A stretch of 24,590 bases of DNA from JABIDZ01 sp964402905 (GTDB lineage: Archaea; Iainarchaeota; Iainarchaeia; Iainarchaeales; JAAZKV01): positions 1 through 24,590 of the forward strand of contig CAYODU010000011.1 in the NCBI GenBank assembly GCA_964402905.1, written 5' to 3'. The notes under the pieces were generated by a model, which did no database searches, was not told the DNA's origin, and was given only the letters and a program-made list of their open reading frames with translations. Both the position numbers and the translations under genes were made by a program. Shown one piece after another: positions 15,532-23,235 of the stretch (position 1 is the first letter of the stretch; every line of letters begins with the position of its first letter).

Positions 15532-15786
15532 ATGATTAGTAATAAAAGAAGATTTGGGAACAGGGGCACAAAACCAAATAAATCTAATTCAAATATACGT
15601 GATAATATTACTGTTTCTTCTAGAATTGCCTTAAAAGGGAAAAGAAGAGTAAGACTAACCCCTCTTGAAGCACAAATTTTGGGTGTGGGTGGAAGAAATG
15701 CGCTTGAAACTTACTTAAAACTAAAAGAAACTCAGCCTATTGCTGCAGAACATTATCTAAGACAACTAGGCTTCCACGGCAAATGA
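15532..15786 (+). CDS. Unknown basic 84-aa protein coupled to the IPP isomerase gene
   Basis: I choose the ATG at 15532. The GTG at 15523 also opens the frame, but the GTGATT there overlaps the isomerase stop codon and looks like the ribosome binding site. The product begins with a basic, Asn-rich stretch (NKRRFGNRGTKPNKSNSN) followed by a compact part with KRRVRLTPLEAQILGVGG and ALETYLKLKETQPIAAEHYLRQLGF. Such a flexible basic arm plus a small helical domain could bind RNA or the ribosome; no family was recognised. The tight overlap shows translational coupling to the isomerase. Confidence 0.55.
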   Translation: MISNKRRFGNRGTKPNKSNSNIRDNITVSSRIALKGKRRVRLTPLEAQILGVGGRNALETYLKLKETQPIAAEHYLRQLGFHGK

Positions 15787-15802
15787 CGAAGTTTGTTTCG
15801 TC
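15785..15802 (+). terminator. Small hairpin after the 84-aa protein gene
   Basis: GACGAA (15785-15790) and TTCGTC (15797-15802) form a 6-bp stem with a 6-nt loop starting within the stop codon. The T run after it is weak (near 15814), so it may be an RNA end or processing signal rather than a strong terminator. Confidence 0.25.
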
Positions 15803-15813
15803 TATGAGATAGG

Positions 15814-15827
15814 TTTTTATACTTTAA
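15814..15827 (+). promoter_or_regulatory. TATA-like box for the GltD/NfnB-like gene
   Basis: TTTTTATACTTTAA is centred about 38 nt upstream of the ATG at 15858, predicting a leader of about 12 nt. Confidence 0.45.
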
Positions 15828-15857
15828 TTAAGCAAGAAGTAATAAGAGCCTGATGAC

Positions 15858-17225
15858 ATGAAGATGCCTTTGATTCCCATCGAAGAGAGGTTAACGACTT
15901 TTAATGAAGTCGAAATGAGCCTTTCGCACGAACAAGCAATAGCGGAAGCAAATCGTTGTCTACAATGTGCTTCTCCTACATGTATTGAAGGTTGCCCCGC
16001 AAAAGTACTTATACCTGATTTTATTAAAGCGTTTAAAGAAAAGAGAATAGAAGATGCAGCTGAAATAATACGTGAATCAAACTTTTTCCCAAGCATTTGT
16101 GGGCGAATATGCCAACACGAAAAACAATGCGAAGCAAGTTGCATACTTGCAAAAACAGGGGATCCCATTTGCATTGGGGGTTTAGAAAGATTTATTGGTG
16201 ACAATGCGCCTCCACCAAAGAATGAAAAAAAATTCAATGGAAAAAAAGCAGCTATAATTGGTTCGGGTCCAAGTGGCTTGACTGCTGCAGCACACCTTGC
16301 ACTACAAGGAATAAATGTAACAGTTTTTGAGAGTTCAAATGCTTTTGGCGGAGTGATAAAATATGGTGTTCCTGAATTTCGTTTGCCCAAAGAAACCGTT
16401 TCAAAAGAATTAAAGATTTTGCACGATTTAGGAATTGATTTTGAACCAAATTCAAAAATAGCTGAAGAATCTTTAGAAGAAGTATCAAAAAAGTTTGATC
16501 TTGTTTTTGTTGGAACCGGGGTAGGAAAAGCAAGGAAACTTGATTTGCCTGGACACGAATTAAAAGGAGTTTTATCTGCGATGAAATTCTTAGTCAATTT
16601 AAATCAAAGTGGTATGCCAATGATTAATCCTGAAGAAAAAGTTATTGTTATTGGAGCAGGCTACGTTGGAATAGATGCATCAAGAAGTGCAGTGAGATTA
16701 GGTGCGAAAGTTACTTGCATAACTGTATCAAAAAGAGAAGATGCACTCAAAAGTGTCACAGAAAAAGATTATTTGGAAGCAGAAGAAGAAGGCGTAAAAT
16801 TTATGTTTGGTTTAAAAGTAACTGGATTTGAAGGAAAAGAAAAAGTTGAAAAAGTGTTATACGAAAATGGTGAAAAAGGTTTTGTTGAAGCAGACAGAGT
16901 TATTTATGCGATTGGACAAGAACATGATGAAGATGAATTAAAAAAACCGTTGCGTGATAGTGAAAATGGGTGTATACAAGTTAACAAAAAACATCAAACA
17001 AAAATAGAAAATGTTTTTGCAGCAGGGGATTGTGTTCATGGGCCAAAAACAGTGGTACATGCAATTGCTGCCGGAAGAGGAGCGGCAAAAGCAATGATAC
17101 GTTATTTAGATAAAAAAGAAAAAGATAAACAAGAAAAAGAACAAGCAATTGAAATACAAAAAGAGTTAGCAAAACACAAAGTTAAAGAAGAGCACGAAAG
17201 TAAAATGGATAACAAGGACATATAA
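15858..17225 (+). CDS. GltD/NfnB-like FAD-NAD(P)H oxidoreductase with N-terminal Fe-S domain
   Basis: This family includes the small subunit of glutamate synthase and the NfnB subunit of ferredoxin:NADP oxidoreductase. The N-terminal ferredoxin-like domain has eight cysteines in two sets (34, 37, 42, 46 and 81, 85, 91, 95) for two [4Fe-4S] clusters. The FAD Rossmann motif IIGSGPSGLTAA is at about 133-144. The NAD(P)H motif VIGAGYVGIDASR lies at about 260-275. GDCVHGPKTVVHAIAAGRGAA closes the FAD domain. The tail is highly charged. It sits between the IPP isomerase and HMG-CoA reductase genes with no glutamate synthase large subunit or NfnA beside it. A role in supplying NADPH or reduced FMN to the mevalonate enzymes is an attractive guess without direct support. 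The start could also be the ATG two codons later. Confidence 0.85.
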   Translation: MKMPLIPIEERLTTFNEVEMSLSHEQAIAEANRCLQCASPTCIEGCPAKVLIPDFIKAFKEKRIEDAAEIIRESNFFPSICGRICQHEKQCEASCILAKTGDPICIGGLERFIGDNAPPPKNEKKFNGKKAAIIGSGPSGLTAAAHLALQGINVTVFESSNAFGGVIKYGVPEFRLPKETVSKELKILHDLGIDFEPNSKIAEESLEEVSKKFDLVFVGTGVGKARKLDLPGHELKGVLSAMKFLVNLNQSGMPMINPEEKVIVIGAGYVGIDASRSAVRLGAKVTCITVSKREDALKSVTEKDYLEAEEEGVKFMFGLKVTGFEGKEKVEKVLYENGEKGFVEADRVIYAIGQEHDEDELKKPLRDSENGCIQVNKKHQTKIENVFAAGDCVHGPKTVVHAIAAGRGAAKAMIRYLDKKEKDKQEKEQAIEIQKELAKHKVKEEHESKMDNKDI

Positions 17226-17271
17226 AATAAAAACCGAATGTAAAATGTTTTTTTAGAGTGGTGTTATATTT

Positions 17272-18549
17272 ATGAATAAAAAAAGTTTTGAAGGATATTA
17301 CAAAAAAAGTGTTTCTGAAAGAAGAGAAATACTTGCAAAAGAATTTTCTTTAACAGAAAATGAAATAGCTTTGCTTGAAAAAGAAAGTTCTCTACCGATT
17401 ACTGTAGCCGATAGAATGATAGAAAATGTTGTAACAACTTTTTCGCTTCCAATGGGTTTAGCAACAAATTTTGTTATTGATGGAAAAGATTATGTAATCC
17501 CATTTGTTTTAGAAGAACCAAGTGTTGTTGCCGCTGCATGTAATGCTGCAAAATTATCAAATGGTTTTGAAACCAGTTGTGACGAATCAGTGATGATAGG
17601 GCAAATACAAATAATAAAATTAAAAGATGCGGGTAGTGCAAAGAAAAAAATTGAGTCAGCAAGAAAAGAATTACTTGCATTTGCAGAAACAGTTGACCCA
17701 GTTTTGGTAAAATTCGGTGGTGGGCCAAGAGATTTGAAAGTAAATATATTTGATTCACAAAAAGGGCAAATGCTTGAAATACAATTACTTGTTGATGTAA
17801 GAGATGCAATGGGTGCGAATGCGATAAATACCATGCTTGAAAAAATTTCTCCAAAAATAGAAGAAATTACTGGCGGAAAAGCAGTTATGAAAATAATTTC
17901 TAATCTAGCAGTTTACCGGAGGGCACAAGCAAAAACCGTTTGGACAAAAAAAGCTCTAAAAGAAAGTGCAAAAGGAAATTTTAGTGGAGAAGAAATAATT
18001 GAAGGAATTTTGAATGCTTACCAATTTGCAGTTGCATCTCCATTCCGGTGTGCTACACACAATAAAGGAATAATGAATGGAATTGATGCAGTTGTGATAG
18101 CAACAGGAAATGATTTTAGGGCAGTGGAGGCGGGGGCACACGCATTTGCTGCTTATGAAGGAAAGTACTCTCCCCTCACAAAATATTATAAAAACAAAGA
18201 TGGTGACCTTGTGGGAGAAATCGATATTCCTCTTGCACTTGGACTTGTTGGTGGAGCAACAAAAGTTCATCCACTAGCACAACTAAATTTGAAGTTACTT
18301 AAAGTAAAAACAGCAAGCGAATTAGCAAGAATAATTGCGAGTGTTGGGCTAGCACAAAACTTTGCTGCTATGCGAGCGATGGTAACAAACGGTATACAAG
18401 AAGGGCACATGAAATTACACGCAAAAAATATTGCAGTACAATCAGGAGCAAAAGAAAAAGAAATTGACTTAGTTGCACAAGAAATGATTAAAGCAAAACA
18501 AGTAAACCAGGCAAAAGCAGAGGAAATACTAAAAAATTTGAGGACTTAG
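17272..18549 (+). CDS. hmgA: Class II hydroxymethylglutaryl-CoA reductase
   Basis: It reduces HMG-CoA to mevalonate with NAD(P)H, the committed step. Features of the class II (Pseudomonas mevalonii-like) group are clear: RMIENVVTTFSLPMG near 48-62, EEPSVVAAACNAA with the catalytic Glu at 81, the DAMGAN nucleotide-binding motif at 178-183, RCATHNKGIMNGIDA with catalytic Lys265, Asp281 in TGNDFRA, and the C-terminal flap His379 in EGHMKLH. These fall about two positions from their P. mevalonii counterparts, and the 425-aa length agrees. Most archaea carry class I enzymes, so the class II form suggests lateral origin, as known for Archaeoglobus and Thermoplasma relatives. The gene follows the GltD-like gene by 46 nt and leads the seven-gene mevalonate run; a GTGGTG element lies upstream of the ATG. 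Confidence 0.95.
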   Translation: MNKKSFEGYYKKSVSERREILAKEFSLTENEIALLEKESSLPITVADRMIENVVTTFSLPMGLATNFVIDGKDYVIPFVLEEPSVVAAACNAAKLSNGFETSCDESVMIGQIQIIKLKDAGSAKKKIESARKELLAFAETVDPVLVKFGGGPRDLKVNIFDSQKGQMLEIQLLVDVRDAMGANAINTMLEKISPKIEEITGGKAVMKIISNLAVYRRAQAKTVWTKKALKESAKGNFSGEEIIEGILNAYQFAVASPFRCATHNKGIMNGIDAVVIATGNDFRAVEAGAHAFAAYEGKYSPLTKYYKNKDGDLVGEIDIPLALGLVGGATKVHPLAQLNLKLLKVKTASELARIIASVGLAQNFAAMRAMVTNGIQEGHMKLHAKNIAVQSGAKEKEIDLVAQEMIKAKQVNQAKAEEILKNLRT

Positions 18550-18554
18550 TTAAA

Positions 18555-18565
18555 ATTATAAAAAG
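18555..18565 (+). promoter_or_regulatory. Possible internal TATA-like box before HMG-CoA synthase
   Basis: AATTATAAAAA (18555-18565) lies about 25 nt upstream of the ATG at 18585, but GGGTTGAT just before the ATG also looks like a ribosome binding site. The gene may be read from an internal promoter as well as by readthrough. Confidence 0.3.
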
Positions 18566-18584
18566 GATTAGGGTTGATTATATC

Positions 18585-19622
18585 ATGGCAGGAATAGTTG
18601 GTTGGGGAGCATACATACCAAAGTATAGAATTACTGCAGAAGAAATTGCTCTCGTACAAAATGCTGATGCAAATGCAATAAAATCTGGTTTAGGTTTAAC
18701 CGAAAAAAGTGTTCCGGGAAAAGATGAGGACACAGTAACAATTGCAACTAATGCAGCAAGAAATGCAATTGCAAGGACTAGTATTAAAAGAAAAGAAATT
18801 GGTGCGGTTTACATTGGTTCTGAAAGTCATCCATATGCAGTAAAACCATCTTCATCAATAGTCGCAGAAGCACTTGATATTGGAAATGATTACATGGCTG
18901 TTGACACAGAATTTGCTTGCAAAGCTGGTTCGGCAACAATACAAATTAATGCTGGTTTAGTTGACTCAAAAATGATTAAATATGGTTTAAGTATTGGAGC
19001 AGATACTTCACAAGCAGAACCTGGAAATGCACTAGAGTACAGTGCAGCTGCAGGCGGAGCAGCATTTATTATTGGCCCAAATAAAGAATCTGTTGCAACA
19101 ATCGATGCAACTTGTTCATTTACTTCTGATACACCAGATTTTTGGAGAAGAGCATTAGAACCATACCCATCGCATGCAGGAAGATTTACTGGAGAACCAG
19201 CTTACTTCAAACATGTTCTAGACGCAACAAAAATGATTCTAGAAAAAACAAATTCAAAAATAACTGACTTTGCTTTTGTTGTATTTCATATGCCCAACGG
19301 AAAATTTCCTTTGCGCGTAGCAAAAACATTTGGAGTAACAAAAGAACAATTATTGCCTGGTTTAATAGTAAAAAAAATTGGTAACACTTACTCGGGCTCT
19401 TCTTTGCTTGGGCTTGTAAGCGTACTTGATATTGCAAAACCTAGTGACAAAATATTAATGACTAGTTATGGTTCAGGTTCAGGAAGCGACGCATTTATTC
19501 TTACTTGCACGGACAAAATAAAAGAAGCACAGAAAAAAGCAAAGACAACAGAAGACTATGTAAAAAGAAAAGAGTACTTAACTTATGCACAATATTTGAA
19601 ACACATGGAGCAAATACATTAA
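18585..19622 (+). CDS. Hydroxymethylglutaryl-CoA synthase, archaeal type
   Basis: It condenses acetyl-CoA with acetoacetyl-CoA to HMG-CoA. The start MAGIVGWGAYIPKYRI is typical of archaeal HMG-CoA synthases. The catalytic residues are Glu80 in IGSESHPYAVKPSS, nucleophile Cys112 in DTEFACKAGSATIQ and His235 in VFHMPNGKFP. The YGSGSGSDAF motif lies near the C-terminus. At 345 residues it is of normal archaeal length, shorter than eukaryotic enzymes. It is followed at once by thiolase and DUF35 genes. In Methanothermococcus these three proteins form one complex that passes acetoacetyl-CoA between sites through a shared CoA channel, and the same gene trio here predicts the same complex. Confidence 0.93.
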   Translation: MAGIVGWGAYIPKYRITAEEIALVQNADANAIKSGLGLTEKSVPGKDEDTVTIATNAARNAIARTSIKRKEIGAVYIGSESHPYAVKPSSSIVAEALDIGNDYMAVDTEFACKAGSATIQINAGLVDSKMIKYGLSIGADTSQAEPGNALEYSAAAGGAAFIIGPNKESVATIDATCSFTSDTPDFWRRALEPYPSHAGRFTGEPAYFKHVLDATKMILEKTNSKITDFAFVVFHMPNGKFPLRVAKTFGVTKEQLLPGLIVKKIGNTYSGSSLLGLVSVLDIAKPSDKILMTSYGSGSGSDAFILTCTDKIKEAQKKAKTTEDYVKRKEYLTYAQYLKHMEQIH

Positions 19623-19641
19623 ATTATCGGAATTGATTTTT

Positions 19642-20799
19642 ATGAAAGTTGGAGTAATAGGAATTGGTATCACCAAATTCGGTGAAAGATGGAACGAAAG
19701 TCTTCGTGACCTTTTGCTTGATGCACAACTACGCGCACTAAATGATTCAAAGATTGCGCCCGAACAAATAGATGCGCTTTTCACAGGAAACATGTGTGCT
19801 GATTCACTATCAGGACAATTACATGTTGGAGCAATAGCAGCAGAAAATCTGAATATTAATAAACCAAGTATCAGAGTAGAAGGAGCATGTGCTTCTGGCG
19901 CACTAGCAATTAGACAAGGAATACAAGCAATTGAATCGGGCTCTGCAGAAATAGTAATGGTTAATGGTGTAGAAAAAATGACTGATGTTTCTACCGAACA
20001 AGCAACAACCGCACTAATGGGTGCGGGCGATGAAGAACTAGAAGGATTTAATGGTTTGACTTTTCCAGGTTTATACGCATTGCTTGCAAAAGCATATATG
20101 ACAAAATACCCGAAATTAAATAGAGAACTACTAGCAGAGGTCTCAGTAAAAAATCATTTCCACGGAGCAAGAAATGATTACGCACAATTTAGAAGCGAAA
20201 TAGATATTGATACAGTAATTAATTCTGCAATGGTTGCAGATCCACTAACACTATTTGATTGTTCTCCAATAACTGATGGAGCAGCAACAATTATTCTTGC
20301 TAACGAAAAAGTATCCAAGAAAATGAATACAGATGTTTATGTAACTGGTTCCGGTTTAGCAAATGATTCTCTATCACTTGCAAGAAGAAAAACTCTAACT
20401 GCTATTCCTGCAGGAAAAATTGCTGCAGAACAAGCGTACAAACAATCTGGTATCTTATCACAACACGTAGACTTTGCAGAAGTACACGATTGTTTTTCAA
20501 TAGCAGAAATAATGGCTGTTGAAGCACTTGGTTTTGCAAAAGAAGGAGAAGCATACAAGTTATACCAAAATAAAGATACTTACTTTGATGGAAAACAACC
20601 GATTAATACAAGTGGTGGACTAAAAGCATGCGGACACCCAATTGGAGCAACAGGAATAAAACAAGCAATAGAAGCAACAGTTCAATTACGCGGAGAAGCA
20701 AAAAATAGACAAGTAAAAAATGCTGAAGTAGGAGTAACACATAATGTTGGGGGAAGCGGAGCAACAGTAGCTGTTCACGTTTTCAGAAAAATAAGGTGA
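19642..20799 (+). CDS. Acetyl-CoA acetyltransferase (thiolase), archaeal type
   Basis: It makes acetoacetyl-CoA from two acetyl-CoA, feeding the HMG-CoA synthase. The ATG at 19642 is chosen over the TTG at 19633, since GGAATTGAT before it acts as the binding site and MKVGVIGIGITKFGE is the usual start. The nucleophile is Cys83 in GACASGA. The C-terminal catalytic segments are VHDCFSIAE (His282) and CGHPIGATG (Cys330, His332). HNVGGSGATVAVHVF ends the fold. The 385-aa length fits the archaeal thiolase/SCP-x-like group found in HMG-CoA synthase complexes. The stop codon overlaps the GGTGAT ribosome binding site of the next gene, indicating coupled translation with the DUF35 protein. Confidence 0.92.
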   Translation: MKVGVIGIGITKFGERWNESLRDLLLDAQLRALNDSKIAPEQIDALFTGNMCADSLSGQLHVGAIAAENLNINKPSIRVEGACASGALAIRQGIQAIESGSAEIVMVNGVEKMTDVSTEQATTALMGAGDEELEGFNGLTFPGLYALLAKAYMTKYPKLNRELLAEVSVKNHFHGARNDYAQFRSEIDIDTVINSAMVADPLTLFDCSPITDGAATIILANEKVSKKMNTDVYVTGSGLANDSLSLARRKTLTAIPAGKIAAEQAYKQSGILSQHVDFAEVHDCFSIAEIMAVEALGFAKEGEAYKLYQNKDTYFDGKQPINTSGGLKACGHPIGATGIKQAIEATVQLRGEAKNRQVKNAEVGVTHNVGGSGATVAVHVFRKIR

Positions 20800-20803
20800 T
20801 GAA

Positions 20804-21202
20804 ATGTTTAGAGAAAGCCCGATTTTGAGATGGAGAAATTATAATGACCGCTACAGGCTAAAAGGATACAAGTGCACTAAGTGTGGTAAAACCTATTTCG
20901 AAAAAAAAGGTTTGTGTGAATGCGGAACAATTGATTACGAAGAAATGGATTTTAGTGGAAAAGGAAAAATAGTTTCTTTCACAGAAATACATTCGGGTCC
21001 AGAAGCATTTGCAGAAATGGCTCCTTATTGCATAGCAATAATTGATTTAGAAGAAGGAGCACGCATAACTGGACAGGTAGTTGACTGCAAATATAGTGAA
21101 CTAAAAATAGGTTTGAATGTAGAAGCAGTTCTAAGAAAATTCTATAAGAGCGGAGAAAAAGGAATAATTCACTATGGAACAAAATTTATTCCAAAGTTTT
21201 AA
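20804..21202 (+). CDS. DUF35 (zinc-ribbon plus OB-fold) thiolase/HMG-CoA synthase bridging protein
   Basis: DUF35 proteins hold the thiolase and HMG-CoA synthase together in the archaeal acetoacetyl-CoA complex. The N-terminal zinc ribbon is seen in CTKCGKTYFEKKGLCECG (two C-x-C-type pairs, about residues 26-43). The OB-fold follows (GKIVSFTEIHSGPEAFAEMAPYCIAIIDLEEGARITGQVV). The ATG at 20804 has GGTGAT directly upstream, overlapping the thiolase stop, with a 4-nt gap between the genes. The 132-aa length is standard. It is the last gene of the HMG-CoA sub-block; a TATA-like box and T tract follow before the kinases. Confidence 0.9.
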   Translation: MFRESPILRWRNYNDRYRLKGYKCTKCGKTYFEKKGLCECGTIDYEEMDFSGKGKIVSFTEIHSGPEAFAEMAPYCIAIIDLEEGARITGQVVDCKYSELKIGLNVEAVLRKFYKSGEKGIIHYGTKFIPKF

Positions 21203-21229
21203 AACAAAATTAATCATTAATTTGCAAAG

Positions 21230-21243
21230 CAATTTAAATCTAA
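21230..21243 (+). promoter_or_regulatory. Possible second promoter before mevalonate kinase
   Basis: CAATTTAAATCTAA lies about 45 nt upstream of the ATG at 21281, and a T tract (21251-21260) follows it. The 78-nt gap is the largest in the mevalonate run and may split it into HMG-CoA and kinase units. AGGTGATT is the ribosome binding site. Confidence 0.4.
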
Positions 21244-21280
21244 TAATATTTGTTTTTTTTTAAAAATTTTAGGTGATTCA

Positions 21281-22210
21281 ATGGGAAAAGGAAAGGGATT
21301 TGGAAAAACAATTCTATTCGGAGAACACTTTGTTGTGTATGGACTAGAAGGAATACCTTGTGCACTAGGGCAAATAACTACTTGTGAAGTAGAAAAAATT
21401 ACTGGAGAAAAAGGATACGAGCTAATTGATAATAGGCCAGAAAATGGTGATTACAAAGTAAAGAAAAGAGGAGAATATGATAATATCATAAACGCAATAC
21501 TTAATCATTTGAAAGTTAGTGGAAGACTAAAAATAGTTTTAAGTGGGGATTTAGTTCCAGCTTCAGGAGTTGGGGCAAGTGCCGCATGCGCTGCCGCACT
21601 AGCAGAAGCAATAAGTGATGAATACAAATTAAATTTATCAAAAGAAGAAATAAATAAAGCGGCTTATGTTGGAGAAACTGCTGGCTCTGGAACACCAAGT
21701 GGGATAGATAATACTGCCGCGGTTTATGGTGGCTTTCTAATTTTCCAAAAAAATCTTTCGGGCGGAGAAAACAAAATAGAGAACATTACAATACAAAAAC
21801 CGATAGAAATTGTTTTAATAAATTCTGGAAAAGCAGCTCTAACAAAAGAGGTTGTTGCTGATGTAAAAAATTTGAGAGACAAAAACCCAGAAGCGATGCA
21901 AATAATTTTTGATGAATATGTAAAAATTGTTAATGAAGGAAAAAAAGCTCTTGCTGATTATAATTTAGAAAAAATTGGGCAACTAATGGATATGAATCAG
22001 GAATTGTTGAGAAGAATAACAGTTTCATCAGAATTGCTTGAATCAATAATAGCAATTGCAAAACTAAATGGGGCAATTGGAGCAAAACTAACTGGGACAG
22101 GACGTGGAGGAAGTGTTATTGTTTTGACTCCGGGAAAAGAACTACAAGAAAAAGTTGCGGATGCAATGAAAGTAAAAGGATATGGAGTAGTCCTAACTAC
22201 AATCGGGTGA
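21281..22210 (+). CDS. mvk: Mevalonate kinase (GHMP family)
   Basis: It phosphorylates mevalonate at C5. The 309-aa protein has the GHMP layout: KTILFGEHFVVYG (9-21), the ATP loop PASGVGASAACAAAL (93-107), SGIDNTAAVYGG with catalytic Asp143, and the C-terminal KLTGTGRGGSVIVL. The loop reads GVGASAA rather than the common GLGSSAA, and GTGRGG rather than GAGGGG. I associate these variants with a subtype known from trypanosomatids and some bacteria, from memory and not checked by alignment. Position just before the decarboxylase and phosphomevalonate kinase genes supports the substrate. The stop overlaps the GGTGAT site of the next gene. Another GHMP specificity is possible but less likely. Confidence 0.88.
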   Translation: MGKGKGFGKTILFGEHFVVYGLEGIPCALGQITTCEVEKITGEKGYELIDNRPENGDYKVKKRGEYDNIINAILNHLKVSGRLKIVLSGDLVPASGVGASAACAAALAEAISDEYKLNLSKEEINKAAYVGETAGSGTPSGIDNTAAVYGGFLIFQKNLSGGENKIENITIQKPIEIVLINSGKAALTKEVVADVKNLRDKNPEAMQIIFDEYVKIVNEGKKALADYNLEKIGQLMDMNQELLRRITVSSELLESIIAIAKLNGAIGAKLTGTGRGGSVIVLTPGKELQEKVADAMKVKGYGVVLTTIG

Positions 22211-22214
22211 TTAA

Positions 22215-23213
22215 ATGAAGGTAACAGCAAAAGCAAATGCAAATATTGCACTAACAAAATATTGGGGAAAGAAAAGTAATGAACTCAAAACTCCGTGGAA
22301 TTCCAATACTTCAGTTACACTTGAGGGATTAGAAACAAACACTACCGTAGATTTTGATAAAAAGTATGTCAAAGATATTTTTGTTTTAGATGGAAAAGAA
22401 TTTTTTGCTGGTAGCGGTGAATATGATGAAGTAAAAGAACAATTGGATTTAATTAGAAAAAAAGCGAAGATAAAAGAGAAAGCAAAAGTTGTTTCAAAAA
22501 ATGATTTTCCAACAGCAGCAGGATTTGCATCTAGTGCATCCGGTTTAGCAGCACTAACCTTTGCAGCAGCAAAAGCAGCTGGATTAAAATTATCAACAAA
22601 AGAACTAAGTATTTTAGCAAGAATGGGTTCGGGTTCAGCATCGCGAAGTCTGATAGATGGATTTGCTATTTGGCACAAAGGGGAAAAAGAAGATGGCTCA
22701 GATAGTTTTGCAGAACAAATTACTCCAAAAGAACATTGGCCGGAATTTAGAATACTTGGTTGTGTAATATCAAAAAATGCTAAAAAGATTAAATCAAGAG
22801 CAGGAATGGCTCAAAGTGTAAAAACTTCTCCAATATTTAAAGAATGGTACACTACTGCAGAAAAAGATGCACAAAAAATGGTTGAATTAATAAAACAAAA
22901 AAAGTTCGTTGAACTAGGAGAACTGGCACAAAGTAATTGTATTTTGATGCACTCCTGCGCAATGACAACAAAACCCCCGATAATTTATTGGGCGCCCGGA
23001 ACACTAGACGTAATGCACAAAGTGCTTGAAATGCAGGATGAAGGAATACAATGTTATTTCACAATGGATGGTGGCCCACAAGTAAAAATAATTTGTTTGG
23101 AAAAAGATGTTTACAAAATAAGAAACCAAATAAAGGGACTTAATTCGGTTCACGAAATAATTGAGTGCAAACCAGGAATGGGTCCAAGAATAGTAAAAGA
23201 ACATTTGTTTTGA
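22215..23213 (+). CDS. mvaD: Diphosphomevalonate decarboxylase
   Basis: It converts mevalonate 5-diphosphate to IPP with ATP and CO2 release. The family signatures are ANIALTKYWGKK (9-20, active-site Lys15 and Tyr16-Trp17), the ATP loop SSASGLAAL (106-114), GSGSASRSL with Arg144, and YFTMDGGPQV with the catalytic Asp285. Presence of Lys, Arg and Asp argues for a true decarboxylase rather than a Thermoplasma-type mevalonate 3-kinase. The related phosphomevalonate decarboxylase of haloarchaea shares these residues, but a genuine phosphomevalonate kinase lies next door, which favours the diphosphate substrate. At 332 aa it has normal length. The gene is 4 nt after the kinase gene and 22 nt before the next. 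Confidence 0.93.
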   Translation: MKVTAKANANIALTKYWGKKSNELKTPWNSNTSVTLEGLETNTTVDFDKKYVKDIFVLDGKEFFAGSGEYDEVKEQLDLIRKKAKIKEKAKVVSKNDFPTAAGFASSASGLAALTFAAAKAAGLKLSTKELSILARMGSGSASRSLIDGFAIWHKGEKEDGSDSFAEQITPKEHWPEFRILGCVISKNAKKIKSRAGMAQSVKTSPIFKEWYTTAEKDAQKMVELIKQKKFVELGELAQSNCILMHSCAMTTKPPIIYWAPGTLDVMHKVLEMQDEGIQCYFTMDGGPQVKIICLEKDVYKIRNQIKGLNSVHEIIECKPGMGPRIVKEHLF

Positions 23214-23235
23214 ATTCTTGTATAGATGATTTTTT

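Noticed and set aside
15824..16597. 257-codon open frame on the minus strand
   Set aside because: It lies antisense to the clearly real GltD/NfnB-like gene and has Ser/Phe-rich shadow composition.
22215..23213. Mevalonate 3-kinase or phosphomevalonate decarboxylase instead of diphosphomevalonate decarboxylase
   Set aside because: The catalytic Asp, Lys and Arg are all present, unlike 3-kinases, and a true phosphomevalonate kinase gene is adjacent, favouring the diphosphate substrate.
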